A DNA stretch of 23,813 bases from Weeksellaceae bacterium (GTDB lineage: Bacteria > Bacteroidota > Bacteroidia > Flavobacteriales > Weeksellaceae), in contig JAKOOI010000447.1 of NCBI GenBank assembly GCA_022701475.1, positions 1 through 23,813 of the forward strand, given 5' to 3'. A model generated the notes under the pieces. It made no database searches and was not told where the DNA came from. It saw only the letters and a program-made list of their open reading frames with translations. How positions within the stretch are numbered: the stretch's first letter is position 1; each line of letters starts with the position of its first letter. Of this stretch, positions 1 to 6,442 are shown one piece after another. The position numbers were made by a program, and so were the translations under genes.

Positions 1-1
1 T

Positions 2-505
2 TCCGCCTTCGATCATCATGATGAACAATGAGGCATATTCTTCCGCATCCGGCTTTTTATCCAGTTCCCCTTTTTCCTGACCACCGGATATGACAGATGA
101 AATTTTGGAAATCCATTCTTCAAAAGATTGGGTGACCAGGTTTTTCAGACCAGGGAAAGTATCATCCGATTCTGTAGCCGCATTCATCAAAGGACAGCCT
201 CCATTTAACACTACAGACGTCCAGCTTTCTCTGTAAAAGGCAACAAAAGCATACAGCTTATCGATTGAGGTAGGAAATTTTTCGCTGAAAGATGAAGACA
301 TTTTTTCTTTTAACAAACCTGCGTTGTACCGGTAAGCTTCGAGCGCCACTTCCTCCTTATTCTCAAAATTTCCGTAAATGCTGCCCTTTGTCAGTCCGGT
401 GGATTTCGTAATGTCGGATAAAGACGTAGATGTATAGCCTTTGATATTGAATACCGGGGCTGTTTTCTCAATAATAAATTGTTTTGTCTTTTCCGCTTTT
501 AACAT
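2..505 (-). CDS. TetR/AcrR-family transcriptional regulator (C-terminus cut by window edge)
   Basis: The reading frame runs from an ATG at 505 off the left edge, giving 168 residues without a stop. Residues about 8-55 form a TetR-type DNA-binding domain: a helix starting QFIIEKTAPVFN, then GYTSTSLSDI, then the recognition helix TGLTKGSIYGNFENK. The rest (NGGCPLMNAA at 101-110, then EEWISKISSVISGG) looks like the ligand-binding half of the YxaF/LmrA/NemR-like branch, with one cysteine, Cys104, in a GGCPL motif. A perfect palindrome lies just upstream of its start, so autorepression is likely. The neighbour upstream on the same strand is an OsmC peroxiredoxin, separated by a terminator. The ligand cannot be read from the sequence; a role in electrophile or peroxide sensing is only a guess from Cys104 and the neighbour. 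Confidence 0.9.
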   Translation of the reverse strand, partial: MLKAEKTKQFIIEKTAPVFNIKGYTSTSLSDITKSTGLTKGSIYGNFENKEEVALEAYRYNAGLLKEKMSSSFSEKFPTSIDKLYAFVAFYRESWTSVVLNGGCPLMNAATESDDTFPGLKNLVTQSFEEWISKISSVISGGQEKGELDKKPDAEEYASLFIMMIEGG

Positions 506-523
506 GGGTCATAAATTACAGGA

Positions 524-531
524 CAAATATA
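524..531 (-). promoter_or_regulatory. Probable -7 box of the tetR promoter
   Basis: The minus strand reads TATATTTG, an exact match to the Bacteroidota -7 consensus TAnnTTTG, and ends 19 bases upstream of the tetR ATG at 505. A second possible box, TATTTTTG, lies at 532-539. No clear TTG at -33 was seen; that position falls inside the palindrome. Confidence 0.5.
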
Positions 532-535
532 CAAA

Positions 536-555
536 AATATACCGATCGGTATATT
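536..555. promoter_or_regulatory. 20-bp perfect palindrome, probable TetR operator
   Basis: The plus strand reads aatataccgatcggtatatt, which equals its own reverse complement over all 20 bases; the next pair (535/556) does not match. The core ACCGATCGGT with A/T flanks is typical of operators bound by TetR-family dimers. It lies next to or on the -7 box of the tetR promoter, so a bound repressor would block transcription. No divergent gene starts on the other side: the next gene to the right, osmC, also reads leftward and ends at 679. Confidence 0.75.
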
Positions 556-604
556 GCTGGGCTGTTTTTTAATGGTTAGGCTAAAGCCGAAAGGATTTAA
601 ACAG

Positions 605-629
605 AAAAAACGGGCTTCAGCCCGTTTTT
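605..629 (-). terminator. Intrinsic terminator after osmC (bidirectional in form)
   Basis: A compact hairpin, cgggct at 611-616 pairing with agcccg at 619-624, has A residues before it and T residues after it, so it can act on either strand. It lies 50 bp past the osmC stop and before the tetR promoter, separating the two units. Confidence 0.8.
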
Positions 630-678
630 ATTGATCATTACTTTAAGATCTTTAGCATAAAATAATCTCAGATCAGGA

Positions 679-1101
679 TTATGAGTTAGCCAGCGTAGCT
701 TCCAAAGTAATTTCAAAATTGAAAGCTGCGCTTACCGGGCATCCTTCTTCTGCGATTTTAGCATATTTCTGGAATTCTTCTTCAGAAATTCCCGGGACTT
801 TTGCCGTTAACGTAAGCTCGGATTTCGTAATTTTTCCAACGCTCGGATCCAGGGTAATCACCGATTTTGTAGTCAGTTCTTCAGGAGTAAAACCTGCCTG
901 TGAAAGCTCAGCGCTTAATTTCATGGTAAAACATCCTGCATGAGCTGCTGCCAGCAATTCTTCCGGGTTGGTTCCCACGCCTTCTTCAAAACGGCTGTTG
1001 AAAGAATACTGAGTCTGGCTCAATGTGCTGCTCTGTGTGGTTAAATGTCCTTTTCCTTCTTTGATGGTACCGTTCCAGACGGCTGTTGCATTACGTTTCA
1101 T
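679..1101 (-). CDS. osmC: OsmC-family peroxiredoxin
   Basis: The 140-aa product has the usual length and layout of OsmC, a cytosolic thiol peroxidase that reduces organic and inorganic hydroperoxides using a cysteine pair. Both cysteines are present: Cys57 in AAAHAGCFTM and Cys121 in EEGCPVSAAF. Arg37 (NSRFEE) and the glutamates of NPEELL (45-50), which in the family activate the peroxidatic cysteine, are also present. The opening ATAVWNGTIKEGKG matches the OsmC subfamily rather than Ohr. The gene has its own promoter at 1141-1171, a terminator below 630, and sits between an AraC and a TetR regulator, either of which could control it. The start at 1101 is the only sensible ATG before the conserved N-terminal strand. 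Confidence 0.93.
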   Translation of the reverse strand: MKRNATAVWNGTIKEGKGHLTTQSSTLSQTQYSFNSRFEEGVGTNPEELLAAAHAGCFTMKLSAELSQAGFTPEELTTKSVITLDPSVGKITKSELTLTAKVPGISEEEFQKYAKIAEEGCPVSAAFNFEITLEATLANS

Positions 1102-1140
1102 AATGTGTTGGATTTTTATTGTTAGAATTTTTTAACAGGA

Positions 1141-1171
1141 CAAAACTATAGCAGATATCGTTCCGATTCAA
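1141..1171 (-). promoter_or_regulatory. Promoter of osmC
   Basis: The minus strand carries TTG (1169-1171) and TAGTTTTG (1141-1148) separated by 20 bases, matching the Bacteroidota -33/-7 pattern TTG-N19-21-TAnnTTTG. It lies about 40 bp upstream of the osmC ATG, in the gap after the AraC gene. Confidence 0.55.
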
Positions 1172-1184
1172 TAGATAAAATGTA

Positions 1185-2042
1185 CTAAATGTTGTACTTT
1201 TTTCCCGAAACATAATTTTTTTTGAACTGGGCAGGTGTGTTTCCGGTTTTAGCGGTAAAAAGACGGTTGAAATAGGCCGGATCTTCATAGCCCAGATCAT
1301 AGGCAATCTCTTTCACAGGCTTATCCATATAGAACAAAAGCCGCTTGGCTTCCAGCAAAATCCGGTTGATAATAAACTGGTTCGGGGATTCCAGTTTTAA
1401 ATTTTTGAATTTATGGGTTAAGGTTTTGGGAGCCACGCGAAGGAGCTCCGCATATTCTGCGACATGATGTTTTTCCCGGAAATGGATTTCCAGCAGCCGG
1501 CTGAAATCCCTGAAAATATCCAGTTCGCTCCCCGGGATTTTGACGTCATCATTATCCAGGTTCTGCTTCTTCCATTTGCGGGTAGCGCGGATGATGATCT
1601 GCTTTACGTAAGTCCGGATCATCTCTTCGGCCGAAGAATCCTTGCCCTCGAGTTCTTCTCTGATGTTTTGAAATAGATTTTTAATGACTGAATCTTCTGA
1701 TTCGTCAAGCTCCACAAATGGAATTTCAAAAACATTGTGGAACAGAAGCCCGTCGCAGGCCACTTCCTTATCATGGATCTGAATGCAGTAAAAATCACGG
1801 TTATAACAGAGGAGTTTTGATTCTCCCGATGCTTTCTCTACCTGCAGATGCTGATGGGTCAGGAAAAATAAGGCCGGCTTCTCAATACGGTATTGTTTAA
1901 AATCTACCGTCAGCTCATATCCTGGCGGGACATAGAAAATCCTGATTTCGGATGTATATTTCGACTCCGTAAAAGTTTGCAGGTTCTCTTCATAAAAGGT
2001 TTCAAAACCCAGTTTTTTGTATTGGTCTTCAAAAGTAAGCAT
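1185..2042 (-). CDS. AraC-family transcriptional regulator
   Basis: A 285-aa protein with the classical two-part AraC layout. The N-terminal ~160 residues look like a small beta-rich effector domain (IFYVPPGYELTVDF, then FFLTHQHLQV) and have no recognisable ligand motif. The C-terminal ~95 residues hold two helix-turn-helix units: HVAEYAELLRVAPKTLTHKF (193-212) and KPVKEIAYDLGYEDPAYFNR (241-260), followed by the family tail LFTAKTGNTPAQFKKNY. The second unit closely matches the AraC signature. The gene ends 84 bp before the osmC start, on the same strand and with an osmC promoter in between, so it may regulate osmC but is not obviously co-transcribed. The start at 2042 leaves a normal N-terminus. 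A weak -7-like TATCTTTC lies at 2066-2073. Confidence 0.9.
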   Translation of the reverse strand: MLTFEDQYKKLGFETFYEENLQTFTESKYTSEIRIFYVPPGYELTVDFKQYRIEKPALFFLTHQHLQVEKASGESKLLCYNRDFYCIQIHDKEVACDGLLFHNVFEIPFVELDESEDSVIKNLFQNIREELEGKDSSAEEMIRTYVKQIIIRATRKWKKQNLDNDDVKIPGSELDIFRDFSRLLEIHFREKHHVAEYAELLRVAPKTLTHKFKNLKLESPNQFIINRILLEAKRLLFYMDKPVKEIAYDLGYEDPAYFNRLFTAKTGNTPAQFKKNYVSGKKYNI

Positions 2043-2074
2043 CTTCGGTGACGGATTTCTTCAGGGAAAGATAC

Positions 2075-2114
2075 AAAAAAGCATGGCTTCGGAGAACTGG
2101 AATTTTGGAAGCCA
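2075..2114 (-). terminator. Intrinsic terminator of the GNAT-like/HTH pair
   Basis: Read on the minus strand, TGGCTTC (2108-2114) pairs perfectly with GAAGCCA (2084-2090). The stem is followed, after TGC, by six T residues (2075-2080). It starts 16 bp after the stop of the HTH gene and isolates the pair from the downstream AraC gene. Confidence 0.65.
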
Positions 2115-2129
2115 GGCTGCATTTATGAT

Positions 2130-2660
2130 TTAAATTAATTCTCTAAGCTTTACCTGTTTTTCGATTTCGGGACGCCAATCTTTTTGGGTAGCCATCATAT
2201 CACGTATTTTTTCCTGGAAATAAATATGATACCATGTTTCTTTTCTAAAATCAGATATGCCGCTAAAGATTTTTTCAGAATGGATCATCAGTTTCAGCAT
2301 AAAATCTTTACTGGCTTCACGATGACGGTTAATAATCTGGCTCAATAAAACATCAGATATATTGACATCACTTGCAAATTCGGTTCTTCTGGAATACAAT
2401 ATGTCAATATATGATTCCAGAAATCCGGTAAAACTGTCCTTTGCATCATCAGCTTCTACATGAATATAGTTTTCCATTTTTAATTTCAATTGTACCAGCC
2501 TGGCCTGCATAATTTGTTCTTTAGACAAATTTTTCATTCTTTTCAAACGGGCTTCCATCAAGGCGACGGAATCAGATTCGCGTTCTTTGCTGTTATGATA
2601 TCTGGAATCGACACCAAATTCAGTATTTTCATTACTATTTCCTTTAAGAGTCGCTTTCAT
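2130..2660 (-). CDS. HTH protein, possible antitoxin-like partner of the upstream GNAT-like protein
   Basis: A 176-aa protein that I do not recognise by name. The first ~30 residues are polar and probably disordered. Residues 33-65 form a charged helix (MEARLKRMKNLSKEQIMQAR). Residues about 80-130 resemble a lambda-repressor/XRE-type helix-turn-helix: FLESYIDILYSRRTEFASDV, then NISDVLLSQIINRHREASKD, then FMLKLMIHSE. The pattern of an aliphatic helix, EFA, LLSQIIN, and R-E-x-S is typical of HigA-like folds. The C-terminus (HIYFQEKIRDMM, ending in a charged helix) is unassigned. Its ATG lies 17 nt inside the 3' end of the upstream gene in another frame, so the two are probably co-transcribed and translationally coupled. 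G+C is visibly lower than in neighbouring genes. The HTH assignment is pattern-based and moderate. Confidence 0.75.
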   Translation of the reverse strand: MKATLKGNSNENTEFGVDSRYHNSKERESDSVALMEARLKRMKNLSKEQIMQARLVQLKLKMENYIHVEADDAKDSFTGFLESYIDILYSRRTEFASDVNISDVLLSQIINRHREASKDFMLKLMIHSEKIFSGISDFRKETWYHIYFQEKIRDMMATQKDWRPEIEKQVKLRELI

Positions 2661-3114
2661 ATTCTTTAATTAAATTTAATATTTCCGGTACTTCCAAACT
2701 TAGAGTAGTGCCTGTAATATTCATTTTATATGTATCAACGTAATGTTTATAAATTGCAGTTTTGGGCTTAAGGGAAATGCAGGCCATTTCTGCAAATTCC
2801 ATTACGGCAATCTTAGCAACATAGCAGAGCAGATTTCCTGCAATTCTATTAAACTTCTTATCTTTCCCCTTATTCTCTTCTGAAACGGTAAGCAGCCTGA
2901 TATGGATTCTCCATTCTTCACGAATGATTTCGAACGAAATAAGTCCGAGAATATCATTGTCTCCTTTAATAACCAGTTTGTATATCTGCTGATCTTTTTC
3001 TTCCTTCCAGTTAAAAAAATATCTTGCTTTAGTTAATGATTTGTAATCAGATTTTTCCACCGGTAAAATTTCTATCGGATAAATTTTGCCTGTTGAAATT
3101 TCTTCAATATTCAT
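2644..3114 (-). CDS. Divergent GNAT-fold protein (putative acetyltransferase or relic)
   Basis: A 156-aa protein whose strand/helix order follows the GNAT N-acetyltransferase fold. KLVIKGDNDILGLISFEI (46-63) would be the beta2-beta3 hairpin. IHIRLLTVSEEN followed by NRIAGNLLCYVAKIA (71-103) sits where motif A, the acetyl-CoA pyrophosphate loop, belongs. MACISLKPKTAIYKHYVDTY (110-129) and ITGTTLSLEVPEILNLIKEY match motif B and the terminal strand. The usual Q/RxxGxG/A loop is degenerate (KGKDKKFNRIAG), so acetyl-CoA binding is uncertain. No signal peptide or membrane helix is present. The gene overlaps the following HTH gene by 17 nt, with both on one short AT-rich unit. GNAT toxins with DNA-binding antitoxins (TacAT, AtaTR) are known, although there the antitoxin gene usually comes first. 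Function is not proven. Confidence 0.75.
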   Translation of the reverse strand: MNIEEISTGKIYPIEILPVEKSDYKSLTKARYFFNWKEEKDQQIYKLVIKGDNDILGLISFEIIREEWRIHIRLLTVSEENKGKDKKFNRIAGNLLCYVAKIAVMEFAEMACISLKPKTAIYKHYVDTYKMNITGTTLSLEVPEILNLIKEYESDS

Positions 3115-3193
3115 AAGCTAATATATAAAAAGTTTCCATAATTTGCAAACTATTGATTTGTGATTTTTCAGTTTCGGAAAGTTAATATAGAAG

Positions 3194-3234
3194 AAGCATG
3201 GTTCCGGGAAATTTACATTTCTGAAACCATGCTT
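3194..3234 (-). terminator. Hairpin downstream of the TonB receptor gene
   Basis: A perfect 10-bp stem, aagcatggtt at 3194-3203 with aaccatgctt at 3225-3234, encloses a 21-nt loop and lies 27 bp past the receptor stop. On the minus strand only a short pyrimidine stretch follows, so termination may be partial. It sits between the receptor and the GNAT-like gene. Confidence 0.5.
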
Positions 3235-3260
3235 TTATAATAAGATATGAATATCCGAAA

Positions 3261-5936
3261 CTAGAAACTCACATCCAGTCCCACATAAAAATTCGCTTTC
3301 ATAATCGGAGCATACACCATCCCGCCGTCGAAATAATTTCCGAAAGGATTTTTTACATCTACGATTGCGTTTTTCTGGTAATACGAAGTGAGGTTTTCAC
3401 CACCAACATAAGCCCTGATTTTTTTATTGAAGTTCTTTGAAACCTGGGCATTCAGAACCGCATAGGATCCGGAGTACGCCGGAAGCTGAAATGAAACAGG
3501 GTTGGAAGAGGTATCCGGCAGCCTTTGTTTCCCGACAACATTCAGGGTGGTATCGAAACTCCAGAATCCGCCATTGCTGTTTTTATTGGTAGCATAAGCT
3601 AAATTCACAAAGCCTCTGTGTTTCGCCATGAAAGGGACCTCTCTTCTTCCATCCAGGTAATCGGCCTGCACATCGTAATATTTGTAAGCCAGCCGGACCT
3701 CAAAATTCTTAAACGGTATAAAATCCCACTGCGTCTGGAAAGAATTCGCAAAAGATTTCCCTTCCAGATTATAGAAGGTAAGCTGTTGTGGAGAGCGGTC
3801 CAGATCCACCATCACCTGATCCTGAAAATCGGTTCTGAAAAAATCGGCCACAACGGTTGATTTTCTTCCGAAGATTTTAAATTCCTGCTGCAGGCTGGCT
3901 CCGTAATTCCAGGCAATTTCAGGTTTTAACCCATAAATATTCCCGCCGTTCTGTAAGATCAGCAGGTTCCTGTTAGAAGCAAAATACGGCTGGCTTTCCG
4001 CGAAGACATTGGCTGTCCGGAAACCTCTTCCTGCAGAAAGCCTCAGGATAGTCTGCGGCGTAAAATCATACTTGAAATTCAGTCTTGGGGTAAACTGTGT
4101 TCCTGCCAGATTGTGGAAATCCACCCGTGCACCGGCGACCAAAGTATATTTAAGTCCGGTTAAGGTATATTCCGCAAAGGCTCCGGGAACGATTTCATTT
4201 CTTTTGAAGTTGCCCGTTAAATAGGTTTCATCATAGCCGTCATACATAAAGCTTGCCCCGGCTTTGTATTTATGGTTGGTATTTCCTAAAATACTTTCAA
4301 AAATCAGGTTGGAATAATACGTCTGCTGCTTTCCGGAGTAATTCCTCAATCCGAAGAAGCTGTCCTGCTGATGATAGGTGTACTGGTTCATCCAGCCTAA
4401 GCTCTGGTACGGTTTTCCTTTAAAAACATAGCCGGTCTTGTTCCACACCTGGAATCTGGAAATATCAATGCCTGCGCCGTAAAGCGATTGCTTTTCCTGA
4501 GGAATTTTTTTATCGAAGCCGATCTGTCCGGAAGTCCTTTCATCCTTAATGAAATTGATCCCGAAATGCGAACCTAAGCCTGATTTTTCCAGGTCGTTGT
4601 AGTTGAGCAGATAGGCGGCATTCAGCTGGGTTCCTTTCGGCTGGTCCAGGAAGCCGTCCCCGTTCATGTCCGTATCGCCGAATGTGCCGTTTCCGTGAAG
4701 CAGAAAGGTCTGCGACCATTTTTCATTGATCGGCGAAACGCTGGTAATATTCGCTTCGGCTCTTCCGTTGAAATCGGCGAAAAGGTTTAATGACGTTTCG
4801 GGTTTCTCAGCATTTTTCAGCAGTTCGGTATTGATCTGCCCGGTGATGCTTTCGTAGCCGTTGGTTACCGTGCTTCCGCCTTTTGTCAGCTGGATGCTTT
4901 CAATCCATCTTCCCGGGATGAAACTCAGTCCGTAAGCGGAGGCCAGCCCTCTGATCTCAGGCAGCAGTTCTTTCGTTAAGCTGGTGTATTTCTGATCCAG
5001 TCCCAGCATTTTCAGCTGCTTGGTTCCCGTTACGGCATTGCTGAAGGAGACGTCTACCGTGGCGTTGGTTTCAAAGCTTTCGGATAAGTTGCAGCAGGCG
5101 GCTTTCAGTAATTCTTTTTTATCGATGTTAAAAACCAGTCCGGCTTCTTTTTTCTGTAATGAAGTCGGGGCTTTCGATCCTGTTACCGTAATGCCCTCAA
5201 TGTCTTTTCCTGCAGAATGTTCAGTATTGGAAACCGTATGCTCCGCATGTTCCTGGGGCTCGCTCTTTTCTGAATGTACTTTCGGATTGGCTTCCCCGAA
5301 AGGGACTGTCCGGTCATACAGGCAGCAGGACGGAAGGTTTTTATAGGTGTTGTCGCTGGATTTGTACTTTTCGTTATCGTGACCGACCTCTGCTATTTTC
5401 TTTAAAATCTTATCGGCTGAGGTTTTGGACGGATTAAAATGTAAGGTAACCGTCTGGGTTTCCGCATTCCATTCGGCAGCATCGGCGCCGGCATCCCTGG
5501 CTGCTTTTTCAATCCTGGCCTTGCAGGATTCGCAATTGCCTCTTACATAAAACTCATTTTCCTTTTTTGAAGGATGATCGTGCTTTTCTGTAGTGGCAGC
5601 CTGCGGATTGCGTGGGTAATGGCAGCAATCGGGCAGGGACTGGTAACTGGTTTCGGTGGCTTTGAACCTTTCATTGTCATGGCCGGCATCGGCCACTTTT
5701 TTCAGGATTTCGTCCGTTGAACCGGCCTGATCTGTTTCTACAGTCAGTGTCTGGAGGTCCACGGAATAAACCGCCGTTTTGGCCCCTGCTTTTTTGGCAG
5801 TGCTTTCAATTCTTTCTTTGCACATATTGCAGTTCCCTTTTACGGTGAAACTGTTTTTAGAAAGATCCTGGGCAGATATTAAGAGCGCAGACAGAAGGGA
5901 TATGCCCAGAATGATTCTGGAAATATATGATTTCAT
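3261..5936 (-). CDS. TonB-dependent outer-membrane receptor with two N-terminal HMA metal-binding domains
   Basis: An 891-aa exported protein. Residues 1-22 are a signal peptide ending LLISAQ. Two heavy-metal-associated domains follow: residues 28-90 with GNCNMC (Cys36, Cys39) and 127-190 with GNCESC (Cys135, Cys138). Each has a tail Y-x-x-LP-x-CC-x-Y (Cys104-105 and Cys204-205). A His/Glu-rich linker (220-242) leads to the plug domain, which begins IEGITVTGSKAP near 247, includes KAACCNLSESF (278-288), and contains WIESIQLTKGGSTVTNGYES. The remaining ~520 residues are the beta-barrel, ending MKANFYVGLDVSF with a terminal aromatic. Typical receptors of this class are near 700 aa, so the HMA pair accounts for the extra length. 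HMA domains bind Cu, Zn, Cd or Hg through CxxC, so metal or metallophore transport in the outer membrane is likely; the exact metal is inferred. It follows a Cys-rich protein and a repeat lipoprotein on the same strand. Confidence 0.93.
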   Translation of the reverse strand: MKSYISRIILGISLLSALLISAQDLSKNSFTVKGNCNMCKERIESTAKKAGAKTAVYSVDLQTLTVETDQAGSTDEILKKVADAGHDNERFKATETSYQSLPDCCHYPRNPQAATTEKHDHPSKKENEFYVRGNCESCKARIEKAARDAGADAAEWNAETQTVTLHFNPSKTSADKILKKIAEVGHDNEKYKSSDNTYKNLPSCCLYDRTVPFGEANPKVHSEKSEPQEHAEHTVSNTEHSAGKDIEGITVTGSKAPTSLQKKEAGLVFNIDKKELLKAACCNLSESFETNATVDVSFSNAVTGTKQLKMLGLDQKYTSLTKELLPEIRGLASAYGLSFIPGRWIESIQLTKGGSTVTNGYESITGQINTELLKNAEKPETSLNLFADFNGRAEANITSVSPINEKWSQTFLLHGNGTFGDTDMNGDGFLDQPKGTQLNAAYLLNYNDLEKSGLGSHFGINFIKDERTSGQIGFDKKIPQEKQSLYGAGIDISRFQVWNKTGYVFKGKPYQSLGWMNQYTYHQQDSFFGLRNYSGKQQTYYSNLIFESILGNTNHKYKAGASFMYDGYDETYLTGNFKRNEIVPGAFAEYTLTGLKYTLVAGARVDFHNLAGTQFTPRLNFKYDFTPQTILRLSAGRGFRTANVFAESQPYFASNRNLLILQNGGNIYGLKPEIAWNYGASLQQEFKIFGRKSTVVADFFRTDFQDQVMVDLDRSPQQLTFYNLEGKSFANSFQTQWDFIPFKNFEVRLAYKYYDVQADYLDGRREVPFMAKHRGFVNLAYATNKNSNGGFWSFDTTLNVVGKQRLPDTSSNPVSFQLPAYSGSYAVLNAQVSKNFNKKIRAYVGGENLTSYYQKNAIVDVKNPFGNYFDGGMVYAPIMKANFYVGLDVSF

Positions 5937-6045
5937 TTTTGTTTAGGATTTAGATTAATAAAATGTAATGCAGCAACATAGTAATGTAATAGCCTGGCAA
6001 TGATGGATCAATTGCCGGACGGATACAGTGTTGCATTTTGTTTGA

Positions 6046-6423
6046 TTAACCTAATTTGGGCGGTTGCCAGATTTCCTTTAAACGGTCTGAAAGATGAGGG
6101 TCCGAGTATTGAAACTGTAAGTTTTTGTTGGATTTGTAATAGGATAACTCCAGTCCCGGGTTTCTGGAAAAAGGGGTTTCAATGAAGGTATAGCACAGCG
6201 TGCAGGAAGAACAGCAGCTGTCATCACAGGAAGAAGATTTTTTTTCTTTGTTCTGATGGGAGGAATGTTTTGTATGATCGTCTTTTTTACAGCAATCCAT
6301 TCCCTCCATTGCAGAGTCCTGGCGGCAACAGGTTTCCTGCATATTCTCCAGATACAGGCTGTCTTTGGGGAAAAGAAAAATCCCCAGGCAAAAAACAACG
6401 GCTATGATCTGAAATAGTTTCAC
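6046..6423 (-). CDS. Small Cys/His-rich exported or membrane-anchored protein (HYC_CC_PP-like)
   Basis: About 125 aa. It starts with a hydrophobic segment, KLFQIIAVVFCLGIFLF, which is a signal peptide or membrane anchor. A Cys/His cluster follows: ETCCRQD, MDCCKKDDHTKHSSH, SSSCDDSCCSSCTLCYT. The protein ends KEIWQPPKLG. The combination of CC pairs, C-x-x-C-Y and a C-terminal PP resembles small Bacteroidota proteins annotated HYC_CC_PP, which I recall next to TonB-dependent receptors; no search was possible. The cluster suggests soft-metal binding in the periplasm. The gene lies between a HGxPxHxC lipoprotein and the HMA-TonB receptor on the same strand. The frame has no ATG at its start. I chose GTG at 6423 because the hydrophobic segment then begins directly; an upstream GTG at 6459 would overlap the lipoprotein gene by 17 nt. 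Confidence 0.8.
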   Translation of the reverse strand: MKLFQIIAVVFCLGIFLFPKDSLYLENMQETCCRQDSAMEGMDCCKKDDHTKHSSHQNKEKKSSSCDDSCCSSCTLCYTFIETPFSRNPGLELSYYKSNKNLQFQYSDPHLSDRLKEIWQPPKLG

Positions 6424-6442
6424 TTCTGCAAAAATACAAAAA

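Noticed and set aside
3115..3180. AATAGTTTGC on the minus strand as a -7 box for the GNAT-like gene
   Set aside because: The spacing is one base short of TAnnTTTG and no -33 TTG is placed correctly; the real promoter of this unit is not resolved.
6429..6436. TATTTTTG on the minus strand just before the GTG start of the Cys-rich gene, resembling a -7 box for a leaderless transcript
   Set aside because: The stretch is AT-rich and codes for the end of the preceding intergenic segment; a chance match is likely and the gene can be read from the lipoprotein transcript.
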